NCBI GenBank assembly: GCA_040954595.2
Contig: CM082592.2
Location: 1,488,001-1,552,000, forward strand
Origin: Balanoglossus misakiensis
Taxonomy: Eukaryota > Hemichordata
Direction of reading: 5' to 3'
DNA length: 64,000 nucleotides
Shown here: one piece after another, positions 45,003 through 55,568 of the stretch
Layout of the letters: every line of letters starts with the position of its first letter
Position numbering within the stretch: the first letter of the stretch is position 1
Notes under the pieces: generated by a model
Databases searched by the model: none
The model's input: only the letters and a program-made list of their open reading frames with translations
Told to the model about the DNA's origin: nothing
Position numbers and translations under genes: made by a program

Positions 45003-45326
45003 ATTGTGGATTATGAGAACTTTGAACTGCCGAGTATTGACGTTTTTTCTGCTTGATTTCTAACAACTTTTCACTTTGAGAAACACTTCTGATATTTCTG
45101 TGGTATTTTGTATTACGCTAGAACCAGCTGTTTTTCTGCAAGTACTCAAGCCCACACAGAAATAAAAACAATGGTAATCAAGGCATGTTATCTTTATTTC
45201 TTACTTTAGATGCAGTGACTTTGTGTATAATGAAATTACAAATTGTAAATTCCATTCATAAATTCATTCGAGTTATACTGTATAAAAAAAAAATTGAAAT
45301 TAACTCTCACCTTTTTAAAGCCAATC

Positions 45327-45398
45327 AGTTCTTTATCCCCACTGCGTAGTATGTTTTCGTATGATTTAGTAGTGGAGTGGTCAAGGACCCCCTGGTTG
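45327..45398 (-). repeat. Split direct repeat B2 (outer 3' end)
   Basis: About 70 bp, identical or nearly so to 45596-45664, with ATCCCCACTGCGTAGTATG and GTGGTCAAGGACCCCCTGG. Confidence 0.88.
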
Positions 45399-45479
45399 GG
45401 GACCCTTGTGTTACGCAGAGAGGAAGGAAAACAGGTTGTCACTCCTCGCGGTACACTGATTTAGGGTGGGTGGGCGGGA

Positions 45480-45598
45480 GTTTTCCATGCACCATTCGAT
45501 GTGATGTGACACGTGGGTGTATGCGCACTCCAGTTATATATAGGTATCTTATGAATATTCATATTCACTCAACCAATCACTACGCAGTGTAGATAGTT
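45480..45598 (-). repeat. Split direct repeat A2
   Basis: About 120 bp matching 51799-51922, including GATGTGATGTGACACGTGGG and ACTCAACCAATCACTACGCA. Confidence 0.9.
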
Positions 45599-45664
45599 CC
45601 TTATCCCCACTGCGTAGTATGTTTTCGTATGATTTAGTAGTGGAGTGGTCAAGGACCCCCTGGT
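45596..45664 (-). repeat. Split direct repeat B1
   Basis: Abuts A2 directly at AGTT. ACTACGCAGT at the end of A2 and ACTGCGTAGT in B1 are inverted copies, so the junction can fold into a hairpin. Confidence 0.88.
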
Positions 45665-45865
45665 CCCCCCAAATATTACTTCTTTAGATTCATAATCACC
45701 CCTTCCCTCATGCCTTCTCTCCAAACCTCATCAACACAAAACGACCCCACAACCATATATCAGCACAGATAAGCATTTTCCTTTTATTACATACTGAGAA
45801 AGAGATTATGACATATCAGCCCTCTGTATTACCAGCTAGAGCAAATTAGGTACAATATAATTACA

Positions 45866-47195
45866 TTATGTGAAATACCCTTCTGGCGGAAAAGCGCGTG
45901 ATGATCCACCAAGCTCATTACAATGTCGAAAAGTATCTTGTACTGATGCTAAAGACATATCTCTCAAAATGGTAGCCGTTGAAGAAGGAAGCAACACTTT
46001 TGACAATTGAGTGTAATAGGATGCTGTAGTAGGGGATTTCCAGCCAATATGCTGCATAATCTCAGGAAGTGGTGTACCTGCCATTGCTAACGCAATCGCA
46101 CATGAACTTCGAAAACTATGTATAGTTTCCCCATCAAGTATACCAAGCAATCTCAAATATGACTGTAACCGTGCATTTGCTGCATTTGTAGTTAATGGTA
46201 AAATTTACAACCTTCTTCTCCCTATTTATAGATCGAAAGAGGTATCCCGGGGAAAGAGAAACTTCCATGGACAAACTTAAATCATAATATGCACGAATAG
46301 CCCGAACTGGACACAAGATTTCCTCTACCTGGGGCAATATAGCTACTGTACGTAAACTCCCGTCCCGTAACGTCTTTCCCCATACATGATGTAATAGCAA
46401 TCCCCCATCCGGCAGCTGCGTTATTTCTTCCGTTCTAACATTTGTCAGTAAATCACTTGCTCTATCCCCCGTAAACATAAGTGTAAGTAAGAGTGCTTTA
46501 TCCCTAGCTAAAACAAAAGAATGAAGTGGACGTACAGTAATATGTTGTGGAATTTCCGAATTTATATAATCAATTATCTTCTGTAATTTCCCAGCGAGCA
46601 TAGGGACAGCCTGCTTCGGGACCGCATTTGCTTTCATTTGTTCCTCTGTTACTACTTTCAAATAATCTTTAACTACCTTACTAGCAGCTGGGTTGCCTAA
46701 GCCTAATCTGAAATCCCACTCACCCCCTCTACCTATGCTATCAAATATAGAACGTAACTGTCCAATATAGGAATCCACTGTTTTAAACGCCAGTCGTGTT
46801 GGACACCCACAAAATCGATCTCTAGCTACACAACCTCCATTATGAACAATAGTACGACCATCAGAATCTTTCCAAATCAAAAACTTAACCACATCCTGGG
46901 GGGCTGCTGCAATGATAGGCTTAGGGGTTGAAAATCCACCACAAAACATCTCGAATTCACGCTGGAGACGGGTCTTCTGCCTACTATATGGCTTGGATTG
47001 GATTTTCTCGGTAATTGCTTCAAATCTCTCATTTACTGCTCTCATGTCAACCGGTGGTATTCGTTTAGGTTGTCTTGAAATATTAGTAGTATCATTGACA
47101 CCACCACATTGTTGACAAAAATTATATCCTATGTCATTCGGATAGGAGCATTGATTACACCGAACGGCTGGCAGCCATAAACGAGGTGCCCCTAC
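45866..47195 (-). pseudogene. Tyrosine recombinase of the PAT-type element (one frameshift)
   Basis: The exon probably starts at 47195 after an acceptor (TTTGCTAG) and continues in frame upstream of the ATG at 47045. That part encodes a four-cysteine zinc ribbon (CNQCSYPNDIGYNFCQQC). The recombinase follows: an N-terminal helical region (YSRQKTRLQREFEMFCGG), then the first catalytic Arg in FTGDRASDLL. A single-base frame change near 46198 separates the rest: HSFRSSCAIALAMAG (His and Arg), MQHIGWKS (His) and TASYYTQL (catalytic Tyr). All five R-H-R-H-Y residues exist, but not in one frame. In this group the enzyme inserts a circular DNA copy at a short core sequence. Confidence 0.88.
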
Positions 47196-47364
47196 CTAGC
47201 AAAGAGGATAAACAAAACAGAAAAGAATCCTAAGGTGATAATGTTTACATTAACAAAAACATTATAGAAGGCACTATACATGTACATGATACGAACCACC
47301 TATCAATATATTTCCTACACTACCAGTCAAAGCTATATAGATACGAGTAACGCATAGGGGTCTA

Positions 47365-49566
47365 TTATGTATTACTCCCACAGAAATCTAGCCGAAAGGC
47401 CCACATATCATACAAAGATGGCACTTTTACCCAGCCACGTGACTTTGTTGGTACTTCAAAAGCAACATCACCCGCATCTACAAGTTTTACGGCCCCAACT
47501 GCCCTCCTTTCAATCAATGGCCACCAATAACGTCTAGGTAGTATGAGAGGGATGACCATCGTCACTTGTATATCATACTGTTCCTCAAGGAAACATAAAA
47601 CCGGCCCTATAGTCGAATACGGTGGGAAAACATAACAATTTTCCCCTCGGAGACATTGCGTAAAGAGGTCCACCCCCGAAGATTGCGGTATTTTCCAAAG
47701 TGTAAAGTGCTTAAGCGGATGTCCCCTACGATCCTTCTGGACATTCGAGTCCAGAGCCATAAGGTCAACGGTATGACAATGCCTTCCACCGAACCTGTCT
47801 TGGAGAACATCCCATAATTCTGGAAGAAGTCGAGCATCTGCCGGAGATAGTTTCCGTGAGGGCTCATCTGCCACATTATCACCTGATTTAATATAGGATA
47901 ATTTCAGAGAAATATCTAACTTCGTAACAGTTTCAAACAACCGCTTGGTGGCGCTATTCAGATCTGGGTTCCTACTACCCATACTTTCCCAACAACCTAT
48001 AATCACCTTGTTGTCTACAAAGGCATTAACCCTCCGTCCTCTCACTTTCCCCTCAAGCGCCTGTAGCACACAGATTAAGGCCCGCATTTCTTTATAAGCT
48101 ATAGGTATCCCGACATATCTATGTGGCCAGTAATCACCTATCGTTGTTATTTCCCCATCTGCTTGTACGGATCCTCCCCATCCTGACATCGACGCATCTG
48201 TGGTTATTGAAATACTTGTGTGCTTTTCCTGTAACCAGGGTGACCAATCCTTCCCTACATCGACACATTCCCAGAACCTAATCTCATTTGCCAGATCTCT
48301 AGTCACTGGGATCTGTACCTTCAGCGCTCTATTAGCTTTAGAAATCTCTGCTGTCATTTTCCGTATGAACAACTTTGAAGCAGGTATAACTAAGGTCAGA
48401 GAAACACATTTCCCTACAAATCTTTGCAACGTTTTGATAGAGATAGACTTCTCCTTCAAAATACTTTCTCTTAATTCTCTAAACCTACGTTTTTTTAACT
48501 CTGGGATCGCAAACGCTTTACGAATAGTATCGACTAGAAAACCAAGAAATTCAAGGACCGTAGTTGGTGTAATAGTACACTTGTCTAAGCCAATGAAATA
48601 ACCCAAAGAGATTACAACATAACACATGATATAACAAGCAGCATCAGCCTTCTCAACATTTGACCAATTATTCATTATCTGTAATTGCCCAGCGTGCCGG
48701 TCATCGATATAGAGTGACGATGGTACGCCATATTTCCGTATTTCATTCATTACACACAGACCCATAGTTTGATATACAAAAGGAGAACACTTCCATCCAA
48801 ATGGAAGTGTTGTACACACCAACCACCAACCTCCCCATTGAATACCCATCAATACTCTACTTGTAAATGTTAAACTAACATTATCATACCCAGATTTATC
48901 ATCGATCTTTGTCTGATAGTGGCCCTGGCCTAGATAACGTGGGAGATTAAATATCTGATCAAGTTTGAAGGGAACATCTTTCATCCAGTTATTAAGGTAT
49001 CTCTGATCATGACAAAGACGCGGTTTAGTGGGTTCAACCGTTAATGGCATGACAATATAAGGTGGTCTTACTTCCCCCACCTTTCCCCACACTTCTACAG
49101 CTCCTGTTCTAATCCTTTCCAATAAAGTCATAGATATGAAATCACTAAATTGTTTACAATTATCATTATTGGAAAAATATATCGGTGGCGGAAAAGCACA
49201 ATCGTATGTTCTACCCTTAAATGTTCCTTGAAATGGTACCATGTAATGAAATACAGAGACTCCGTGACGAATCCAAGACATAACCAAATTTCTTTGATCT
49301 TGACCGGTCAGAATATCGTCCCACGCCTCTAGTTGTGTGTGGACCTGACCAGCTACAAATATACGTTGGTCACGAAATGGCAAATCCTTCGCAGAAGCCT
49401 TCACCTTGCCATCTGCTACCATGCATGGGTGGGGTCTAGCCATAGTAGGAGGAGACTCGAGCCCGGCTTTCCATCCCGTCCATCGAACTTGTCTAAGCAG
49501 TCTGTCTTTCATTGCCTCTTTTGGATCAAAAATCACATTACGTTCCCATGCACTCATACCAGACAT
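47365..49566 (-). CDS. Reverse transcriptase / RNase H of the PAT-type element
   Basis: 733 codons from ATG at 49566 to the stop at 47365, fully open. The reverse transcriptase has the fingers and palm pattern KPRLCHDQRYLNNWMKDVPF, LPFGWKCSPFVYQ and active site SLYIDDRHAGQL. RNase H follows with ITTDASMSGWGG (Asp), PIAYKEMRALICVLQALEG (Glu), NAFVDNKVIIG (Asp) and DNVADEPSR. The last ~130 residues (DLMALDSN, FPPYSTIGPVLCFL, RYWWPLIER) are a conserved tail seen in DIRS-group polyproteins. The intact frame suggests recent activity, although the recombinase gene is frameshifted. Confidence 0.92.
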   Translation of the reverse strand: MSGMSAWERNVIFDPKEAMKDRLLRQVRWTGWKAGLESPPTMARPHPCMVADGKVKASAKDLPFRDQRIFVAGQVHTQLEAWDDILTGQDQRNLVMSWIRHGVSVFHYMVPFQGTFKGRTYDCAFPPPIYFSNNDNCKQFSDFISMTLLERIRTGAVEVWGKVGEVRPPYIVMPLTVEPTKPRLCHDQRYLNNWMKDVPFKLDQIFNLPRYLGQGHYQTKIDDKSGYDNVSLTFTSRVLMGIQWGGWWLVCTTLPFGWKCSPFVYQTMGLCVMNEIRKYGVPSSLYIDDRHAGQLQIMNNWSNVEKADAACYIMCYVVISLGYFIGLDKCTITPTTVLEFLGFLVDTIRKAFAIPELKKRRFRELRESILKEKSISIKTLQRFVGKCVSLTLVIPASKLFIRKMTAEISKANRALKVQIPVTRDLANEIRFWECVDVGKDWSPWLQEKHTSISITTDASMSGWGGSVQADGEITTIGDYWPHRYVGIPIAYKEMRALICVLQALEGKVRGRRVNAFVDNKVIIGCWESMGSRNPDLNSATKRLFETVTKLDISLKLSYIKSGDNVADEPSRKLSPADARLLPELWDVLQDRFGGRHCHTVDLMALDSNVQKDRRGHPLKHFTLWKIPQSSGVDLFTQCLRGENCYVFPPYSTIGPVLCFLEEQYDIQVTMVIPLILPRRYWWPLIERRAVGAVKLVDAGDVAFEVPTKSRGWVKVPSLYDMWAFRLDFCGSNT

Positions 49567-49683
49567 CGGGTTAAGAGACTAAGAAGAAAAAACCACAGGA
49601 GAAATACTATCAAAAATTTTGTCGGTGAAGAAATAACAGTAGCATAAGACACACAACCAAGGGGTTATAATTAAACCCCCAAG

Positions 49684-49687
<4 letters not shown>

Positions 49688-49733
<46 letters not shown>
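49688..49733. repeat. 46-base T run inside the retrotransposon
   Basis: On the coding (minus) strand this is a long A run between gag and the reverse transcriptase gene. It may be a slippage product, or assembly length may be unreliable here. Confidence 0.9.
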
Positions 49734-49905
49734 CAGGCAAGCCAACATTTAGTGAGCTGACTATACCTAAGGGCTATCGAAATAATGACATCAATTAAAC
49801 ATCCCGAAGAAAACAAATTTCACACATCCAATTAGATACACATTGAGAATTCCTTTATTTCTTTATAGCTCCTCAGTATACATATCAGGACTATCAGATT
49901 ACATT

Positions 49906-51769
49906 TTATTTTTTATAACGGTCACGATCACGATCCCGATCACGGTCATTACGCGGATAGAATCTATCACCCCCTTTTCCATAGGAAGGGAAAGGCATCC
50001 TCGAATAACAGGACTTCGCCATATGGCCAGACTTGCCACAACTCCAACATCGAGGTCTCCTCGGACATCTACTACTATTCTGGGGTACTGATGTTGTACT
50101 CTGTGTTTGACCCCCAACTGCCTTTTTAACTTTAGCAATTTTGTCCATGATATCAGCCTGTTCTTTATTGCCAATCAAAGCCATGAACATTCCCGCTAAC
50201 GCTGGGGAGTTCTGTTCTTTCCGCAAGGCCTTCCACATGGTAATGTAGCGTTGATAATCAGGATGACGACTTTCAAGAGCTGCATCTACTACCAGTTGCA
50301 ATCTCGCCATAGCCTCTTCTGGTTGAAAGATCTCGGGGTCTCGCTCAGAATAGAACTGTAATTCCAGCAATAATCGCTGGAAGCGATCTCCCATATCTTG
50401 TGTCTTTTCAGGCACATTTACTACTTGGACAGGCAATTGCTGACCCTGCTGTAAAGAAGACGATACCAAGAGAAAAAACCATTGATCAGTTTCATCACAG
50501 ATTCACATATCACGGTGATCACAGCCCAATAGAGCACCAATGTAATCAATATCACCCATCTGTCCAGAGGCATTCAATACCAAGAACTCAGTCTATACAT
50601 AATCCTCAACATAGCACCATCTGTTAAGATATCTGCATATTCATACATAATTTCTCACTCTCGCAAACAATCATTACTGTATCACATGTTTCCCATTGAA
50701 ACACCTTTGCCCAGTATTCATACATAATTCATCACGCGTCAGATATTACATGTCTCTCAATAGGACAATCCCCTACACCTACGCACACCTGTATAGTCAG
50801 CCAATCACTATGTGAATAAAAATCCACGCATAAAAATTTACATGTCTCTCAACGGGACACATCCTACTTCAATATGCATACCTGTGTAATCGGCCAATCA
50901 CATGTCTCTCATGGGACACACAAGAACTTACGTGTCTCCCACTGGACACCCAATTTTAGTATTCAAAACACGTGACAATTTTTTTATCGCAAAAGCTTAC
51001 GTGTCTCCCACTGGACACCCAATTTCAGTATTCAAAACACGTGACAAATTTTATCGCACAAGCTTACGTGTCTCCCACAGGACACCCAATTTCAGTATTC
51101 AAAACACGTGTCATATTTTATCACAAGAACTTACGTGTCTCCCACTGGACACCCAATTTCAGTATTCAGAACACGTGACAAATTTTATCGCACAAGCTTA
51201 CGTGTCTCCCACTGGACACCCAATTTCAGTATTCAAAACACGTGTCAATTTTCATCATAAAGCATACGTACGCGTGTCTCCCACTGGACACCCCAGAGCT
51301 AATATCAACAACTTATATACTTCATGTCTCTCAGCAGGACAAACCACTTCAATACAGAAGACGTACACACCTGTGTAATCGCCTATTCACCAGTCATAAA
51401 CTCGTCACAGATTTCCTTTCAAATACTTACCGTAAATTATTGCATAATTTTTGTACCAACACACATGTACAGAAGCTAACCAAACCGCTTTCCCAAATCT
51501 TCGTACTCAGCTTGAAGTACACTATGACAAAAATTCGTATGAAAATATCGCACTGAAAGCACAGAGAAACAACTTACCACATTGTTTTGAGGTGGCGGTC
51601 TCAGCTCAGCAGCCTGGGTAGGCAAAGTTGCCTGAGAGGTAGAACCCGACCCAGAACTCGGTACACTCACACGTCGTGGTAGTTGGTTACCATCCTTTTG
51701 CAGAGGTTTTGGCTGCTGTGCTTGTAGTTGTGAAGTACCCTGCACTGTTGGTTGTAGAGTAGACTGCAT
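49906..51769 (-). CDS. Gag-like protein of the PAT-type element, two exons
   Basis: Exon 1 51769-51578 begins with ATG and is rich in Gln, Pro and Ser (QPTVQGTSQLQAQQPKPLQK). It ends at a strong donor, AATGTG|GTAAGT. Exon 2 50448-49906 follows an acceptor (TTCTTTACAG) in the same phase. Together they give 244 codons. Exon 2 has a helical segment (RFQRLLLELQFYSERDPEIF), a zinc knuckle (CWSCGKSGHMAKSC, CX2CX4HX4C) and an Arg/Asp repeat tail (RNDRDRDRDRDRYKK). The 1.1-kb intron holds a 67-bp tandem repeat. Expected role: packaging the element's RNA. A spliced gag in such an element is unusual, so the intron is inferred from splice sites and frame only. Confidence 0.72.
50925..51300. repeat. 67-bp tandem repeat in the gag intron
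   Basis: About six head-to-tail copies, each with ACGTGTCTCCCACTGGACAC, TATTCAAAACACGTG and a poly-T/ATCGCA part. Diverged ACGTGTCTC/ATGTCTCTC strings continue on both sides. Each unit has two ACGTG boxes. Confidence 0.92.
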
Positions 51770-51798
51770 GCTGTACCGCGAGGAGTAGGGTCTGCTCT

Positions 51799-51922
51799 TT
51801 AGTTTTCCTTGCACCGTTCGATGTGATGTGACACGTGGGTGTATGCGCACTCCAGTTATATATAGGTATCTTATGAATATTCATATTCACTCAACCAATC
51901 ACTACGCAGTGTAGATAGTTTT
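51799..51922 (-). repeat. Split direct repeat A1 (outer 5' end)
   Basis: Matches A2 at 45480-45598 and ends outward in GTAGATAGTT, after which host transposon sequence begins. Confidence 0.88.
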
Positions 51923-52548
51923 TGCTATCACATTTAAAAATTCAAATTTGCAATTTACATATTCATTTCACAAAAGCAGTCAAAAATATTCATTTTGGCA
52001 GACCGCTGGTTGTGAAACCTGCTGCTAACATTTTTCAAAATTTAATTGATCAAAGCAAATCAAATCATTGCTCAAAGAAATGCTAAAATTATACAATCAT
52101 TGCATTAAAATTGAAAATAACAATTTCAAGTATCAGGGTTGTGTTGTGTTTCCTCCATAAGTTTACAACTATGACTCTGTGAACCTTGCATTCCACAGAA
52201 TATGATCTAGCTGCCACAAGAATAAATAACAGTCGCCTGGGTTGTCATAAAATACCTGTCATGAATATATTTGGCTTTCATGGCTGTGACGGTGAGTATA
52301 ATGAAAAGTTCAACTGTGATGTTTCAGATTTTTGCCATCACATTTAAAAATTCAAATTTACATTTACATTTCACAAAAGCAGTCAAAATTAATCAAGTAT
52401 TCATTTTTGCAGACCATTGGTTGTGAATCCTGCTGCTAACATTTGTCAAAATTTAATTGATTGAAAAACATCAATCATATTACTCAAAGAAATGCTGAAA
52501 ATTATACAATCATTGCATTAAAACTGAAAATGAAAATTTCATGTATCA
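51923..52548. repeat. Pair of about 210-bp direct repeats in the CACTA-like element
   Basis: 51923-52135 and 52328-52548 share CATCACATTTAAAAATTC, TTCACAAAAGCAGTCAAAA, CCTGCTGCTAACATTT and ATTATACAATCATTGCATTA. The first copy is cut at its left edge by the retrotransposon. Downstream, 52590-52615 is an inverted copy of the end of the second repeat. Confidence 0.85.
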
Positions 52549-52822
52549 GACTTTACTGTTGTAAAATATTTGTTTTCAACAGCAAGCTCTGATACATGAA
52601 AATTTTCATTCTCAGTTTCCTGTATTTACTTTTAATTTATTTTTTGTGGTATATTACATATTTATTTATTTTATTCACAATTTACAATAAACATAACAGT
52701 TCAAACCAGATTCTGCATCTTACCAAAATGTACAACTTAAATTAGCTTACAACCGCAAGCAATAATCTTTTTACATGATATTTACAACATTGAGTGCACC
52801 CTCTGAATTTACTCATAGTATT
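52549..52822. other. 3' flank of the 881-residue gene
   Basis: AT-rich, no frame; probably the 3' UTR of the minus-strand gene that ends at 52823. Confidence 0.5.
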
Positions 52823-55568
52823 TTACTTCAAGGTATTTTTCAGAGATTTGCTTATTTTCCCACTAACTGCAGCATGTTTGATTTCTTTCATAAATTTGCT
52901 GCTGCAAATATCACATGACACAGAGGAACCCTGCTTTTCACTGCCACAAAAACAGTAGCCTGGGTCATCATAATACCTGTCTGGAATATATTTGCCATTA
53001 TCATTGGCACGTTTACCCTTTTGGTTCCCTTTATAATTATCAGAACAGGGGTCTTGTGTACGCAGCCAATACAGCAGTATATACTCATGCCTGAAAATTA
53101 GAGACCACCTGTTCTGGGGTGTTGAATTATTACTGTATTCAAGCAGGCGCAAATGCTTGGCTTCCCTTCCCTCCATTGTATTAAGACCTAACCCCATCCT
53201 GAATTTCCCATACACCTCAGATATATGCTTTGGTAACACATATCCAATATGCCAGATGGTATTATTTACTGTGAGAAAGAGAGAGTGCAAATTGAAATAC
53301 CATCTGCACTTTTGTTTAAGTACAGCAATATCACTCTCACTAATATTGAACCTTGAACTAAGTGAAGTTATATCACGTAGTAGCACACCTATGTATGTGT
53401 ACATAGCCAATCTTGCCTGTTGTTGTGCATTGTCATTGGGCCCACTCAGAGCCTTAATCAATGACATAAAGTACCAACCTACTTTCCTGGACTCTTCCCC
53501 AGTGAAACGATGAACCCTTATTGCTTGGCTCTGTTTACTTACCTTATTTTCAGTGGAGTACTTTACAATTTGGCTGTACAATTTACCTGCTCTGACATTG
53601 TACTTTAGGGCATACAGGAATGTATAGAGATAACAGTCATGTGGTAGTTTTTCCAGCTTCACCCCACTGTCAACTACACGCTGGTCTGTTTTGGCCACAG
53701 CGTCTGTCAGTAATCGCTGAAAAAAATACTGCCATGCATTATTTTTTAGGTGAAGTGGTTCTACTTTTGCACAAGTTATAAACCTACCCAGTGGGGGAAT
53801 AAATTCCTGTCTGGATTTCCTATTCGATATAAATCGTGTCACTTTTGTACGGTCAATGTCAGACTTACCAGATCTTTTCGGCAAATTTGATTTTAACTTT
53901 GCCACAGCTTCAGCATCTTGCAACCTCTTTGCATAGTCCCATTCTGTCCACTTTTTACCGGGGCCTATATCTCCCCCTACCTTATCTATGTCACCTTTAG
54001 TAACATTGCCAAATGAGCTGAAATATGTAGCTGCATTTGACAACTCGCCTGACACTACTGCCAAACCTTTCTGATCAAAGGGCAGGAGTGACACCTTAAA
54101 ACTTACGTTGAGATTATTTATTGAGTAGTTCTTTGACTCAATGACCTCCAGCTCTTTTGCTAAATTACTAGCATACTCTATTAATAGAGGGTCTTCCTCT
54201 TTTAAGTTTGCACCCAGTAGCAGGAAGTTGTCATCAGGGCTGGCTACCCTGTGACCTACATTTACCAAGCTTATTAGCCAAGCAGTTGCTTGGCCATATT
54301 TCCCAAATGGTGCCCCATCAGCACCAAGGGCAATTTGAAAACTCCCCTCTGGCTTACCAAACCAATTCAAGATATCAGGCTGATATTGGCACTGTGTTAA
54401 ATATAGGTTGGCAATTTTTAAGAGCATCATCTCTGTATCTCTTTTCATGCCAACTACCTTACCATTATTTAATATAGGTTGAAGGTCACCTATGTCAAGG
54501 TTACGGACATAGCTTACAACTCTATTATATGATAGGAGCCTTGGTATTTTACAACCAGCTTCAAATTGTAACACTCTCTTTGGTTGATTTAATTTTAAGA
54601 CTGAGTTTAGCTCACTAACCCTTATGGCGTTATATTTTCGTTTTGACAACACACCATTTTTATACAATACTTTGATGCTTCTGATGAGATTATTTTCACT
54701 ATCTTCAAATTTCGAAATTGATTTCTTCAACAATGATGGCATTATTATTTCTTTAAATTTACCAGAAGACATGAGGTATGTTTCAAGCTGACTGGGAGTT
54801 ACTGAATTAACAAGTGTTACCCACAGCCCATCAAGTGCTGTCTTTGGGGGGTTTGCAATACTAACATTTGTCTTGTTTGAGTCAGATTCTGGTGCTGCTT
54901 GATGAATGGCTGTGGCCGCCACTAGTGTCTCTGTTCGCCGAGCATGCTGCAGACTTCTGGACAGAGTTAGGCGTTCACTGTTGTCTGGACAGACTTTGCT
55001 GCTCTTTTGAACTACAGGTCTGTTTTTCACAGCAGAGAATGAAGAGATCTGTAAAATATGCAAATGAAAGAGTCAAAGGTCACACACTCATGCATATCTA
55101 TCTAGCTAGCTATCTATCGTGTATGTATGTGTGTGTAAAGTAGCTTACCTCCTGACAAACTCTAACTGCTTTCTGACTAAGTTTTCTCTGTCTCTTCACT
55201 AGTCTGCTCAAATGCTTCTTTGACTTTTCTACAAGTTGCTTTCCATTTTCTATTTTCTGCTGCTTCTGTCTTATTTTCTCACTTTCCTCTTCTATCTTAC
55301 GCTTTCTTTCAGAGCGCCACTTTCCTAGGTTGAACCTATGCTTTTTCTTTCCTGACTCTGACCTCACTAGTAGTGTACTATTCTCCACTTTCTCCTTCAA
55401 AAGTTGCCGAGCTTTAATTAATTTCTGTTCTTCTTCCTCCCTAGCTATCTGCTTTGCTCTCGTTTTGTCTACTGCCCATTGTCCTATATCAAAATTACTC
55501 TTTCTCTTTTTATGTGGCATCACAGCATGCTTTTTGCCTCTGCTGTTTATACGTATGTTGTGGGTCAT
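52823..55568 (-). CDS. Candidate transposase of the CACTA-like element, intact, two exons, unassigned family
   Basis: Exon 1 55568-55149 (140 codons from ATG) ends at CAGGAG|GTAAGC. Exon 2 55048-52823 follows a TTTTACAG acceptor in phase. Together they give 881 codons with no break. Exon 1 is a lysine/glutamate-rich coiled coil (RAKQIAREEEEQKLIKARQL) with two copies of a short motif (FDIGQWAVDK, FNLGKWRSER). Exon 2 has a helical part, then QIALGADGAPFGKYGQATAW (Asp about residue 384), VSLLPFDQKGLAVVSGELS (Asp about 465) and CAKVEPLHLKNNAWQYFF (Glu about 570), spaced like a DDE nuclease. A cysteine cluster lies near the end (YCFCGSEKQGSSVSCDICSS). I recognise this as a family seen in invertebrate genomes but know no established name. 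The transposase role is inferred from its place inside an element with inverted ends and from the acidic residues. Confidence 0.7.

Larger units (their letters stand above)
45327..51922 (-). mobile_element. PAT/Ngaro-type tyrosine-recombinase retrotransposon with split direct repeats
   Basis: On the minus strand the order is A1 (51922-51799), gag, reverse transcriptase/RNase H, tyrosine recombinase, B1 (45664-45596), A2 (45598-45480), B2 (about 45398-45327). This A1...B1-A2-B2 layout is the hallmark of PAT- and Ngaro-type elements, as opposed to the inverted ends of DIRS1. The same four bases AGTT sit at the outer edge of A1, at the A2/B1 junction and at the outer edge of B2. That suggests the strand-exchange core of the recombinase. 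No target duplication is expected. No SGNH hydrolase frame was seen, which favours PAT over Ngaro. Confidence 0.88.

Noticed and set aside
50925-51300. CRISPR-like or coding tandem repeat (VSPTGHPISVFKTR frames on +)
   Set aside because: The 67-bp step changes frame every unit and the array lies in an intron on the other strand; a non-coding minisatellite.
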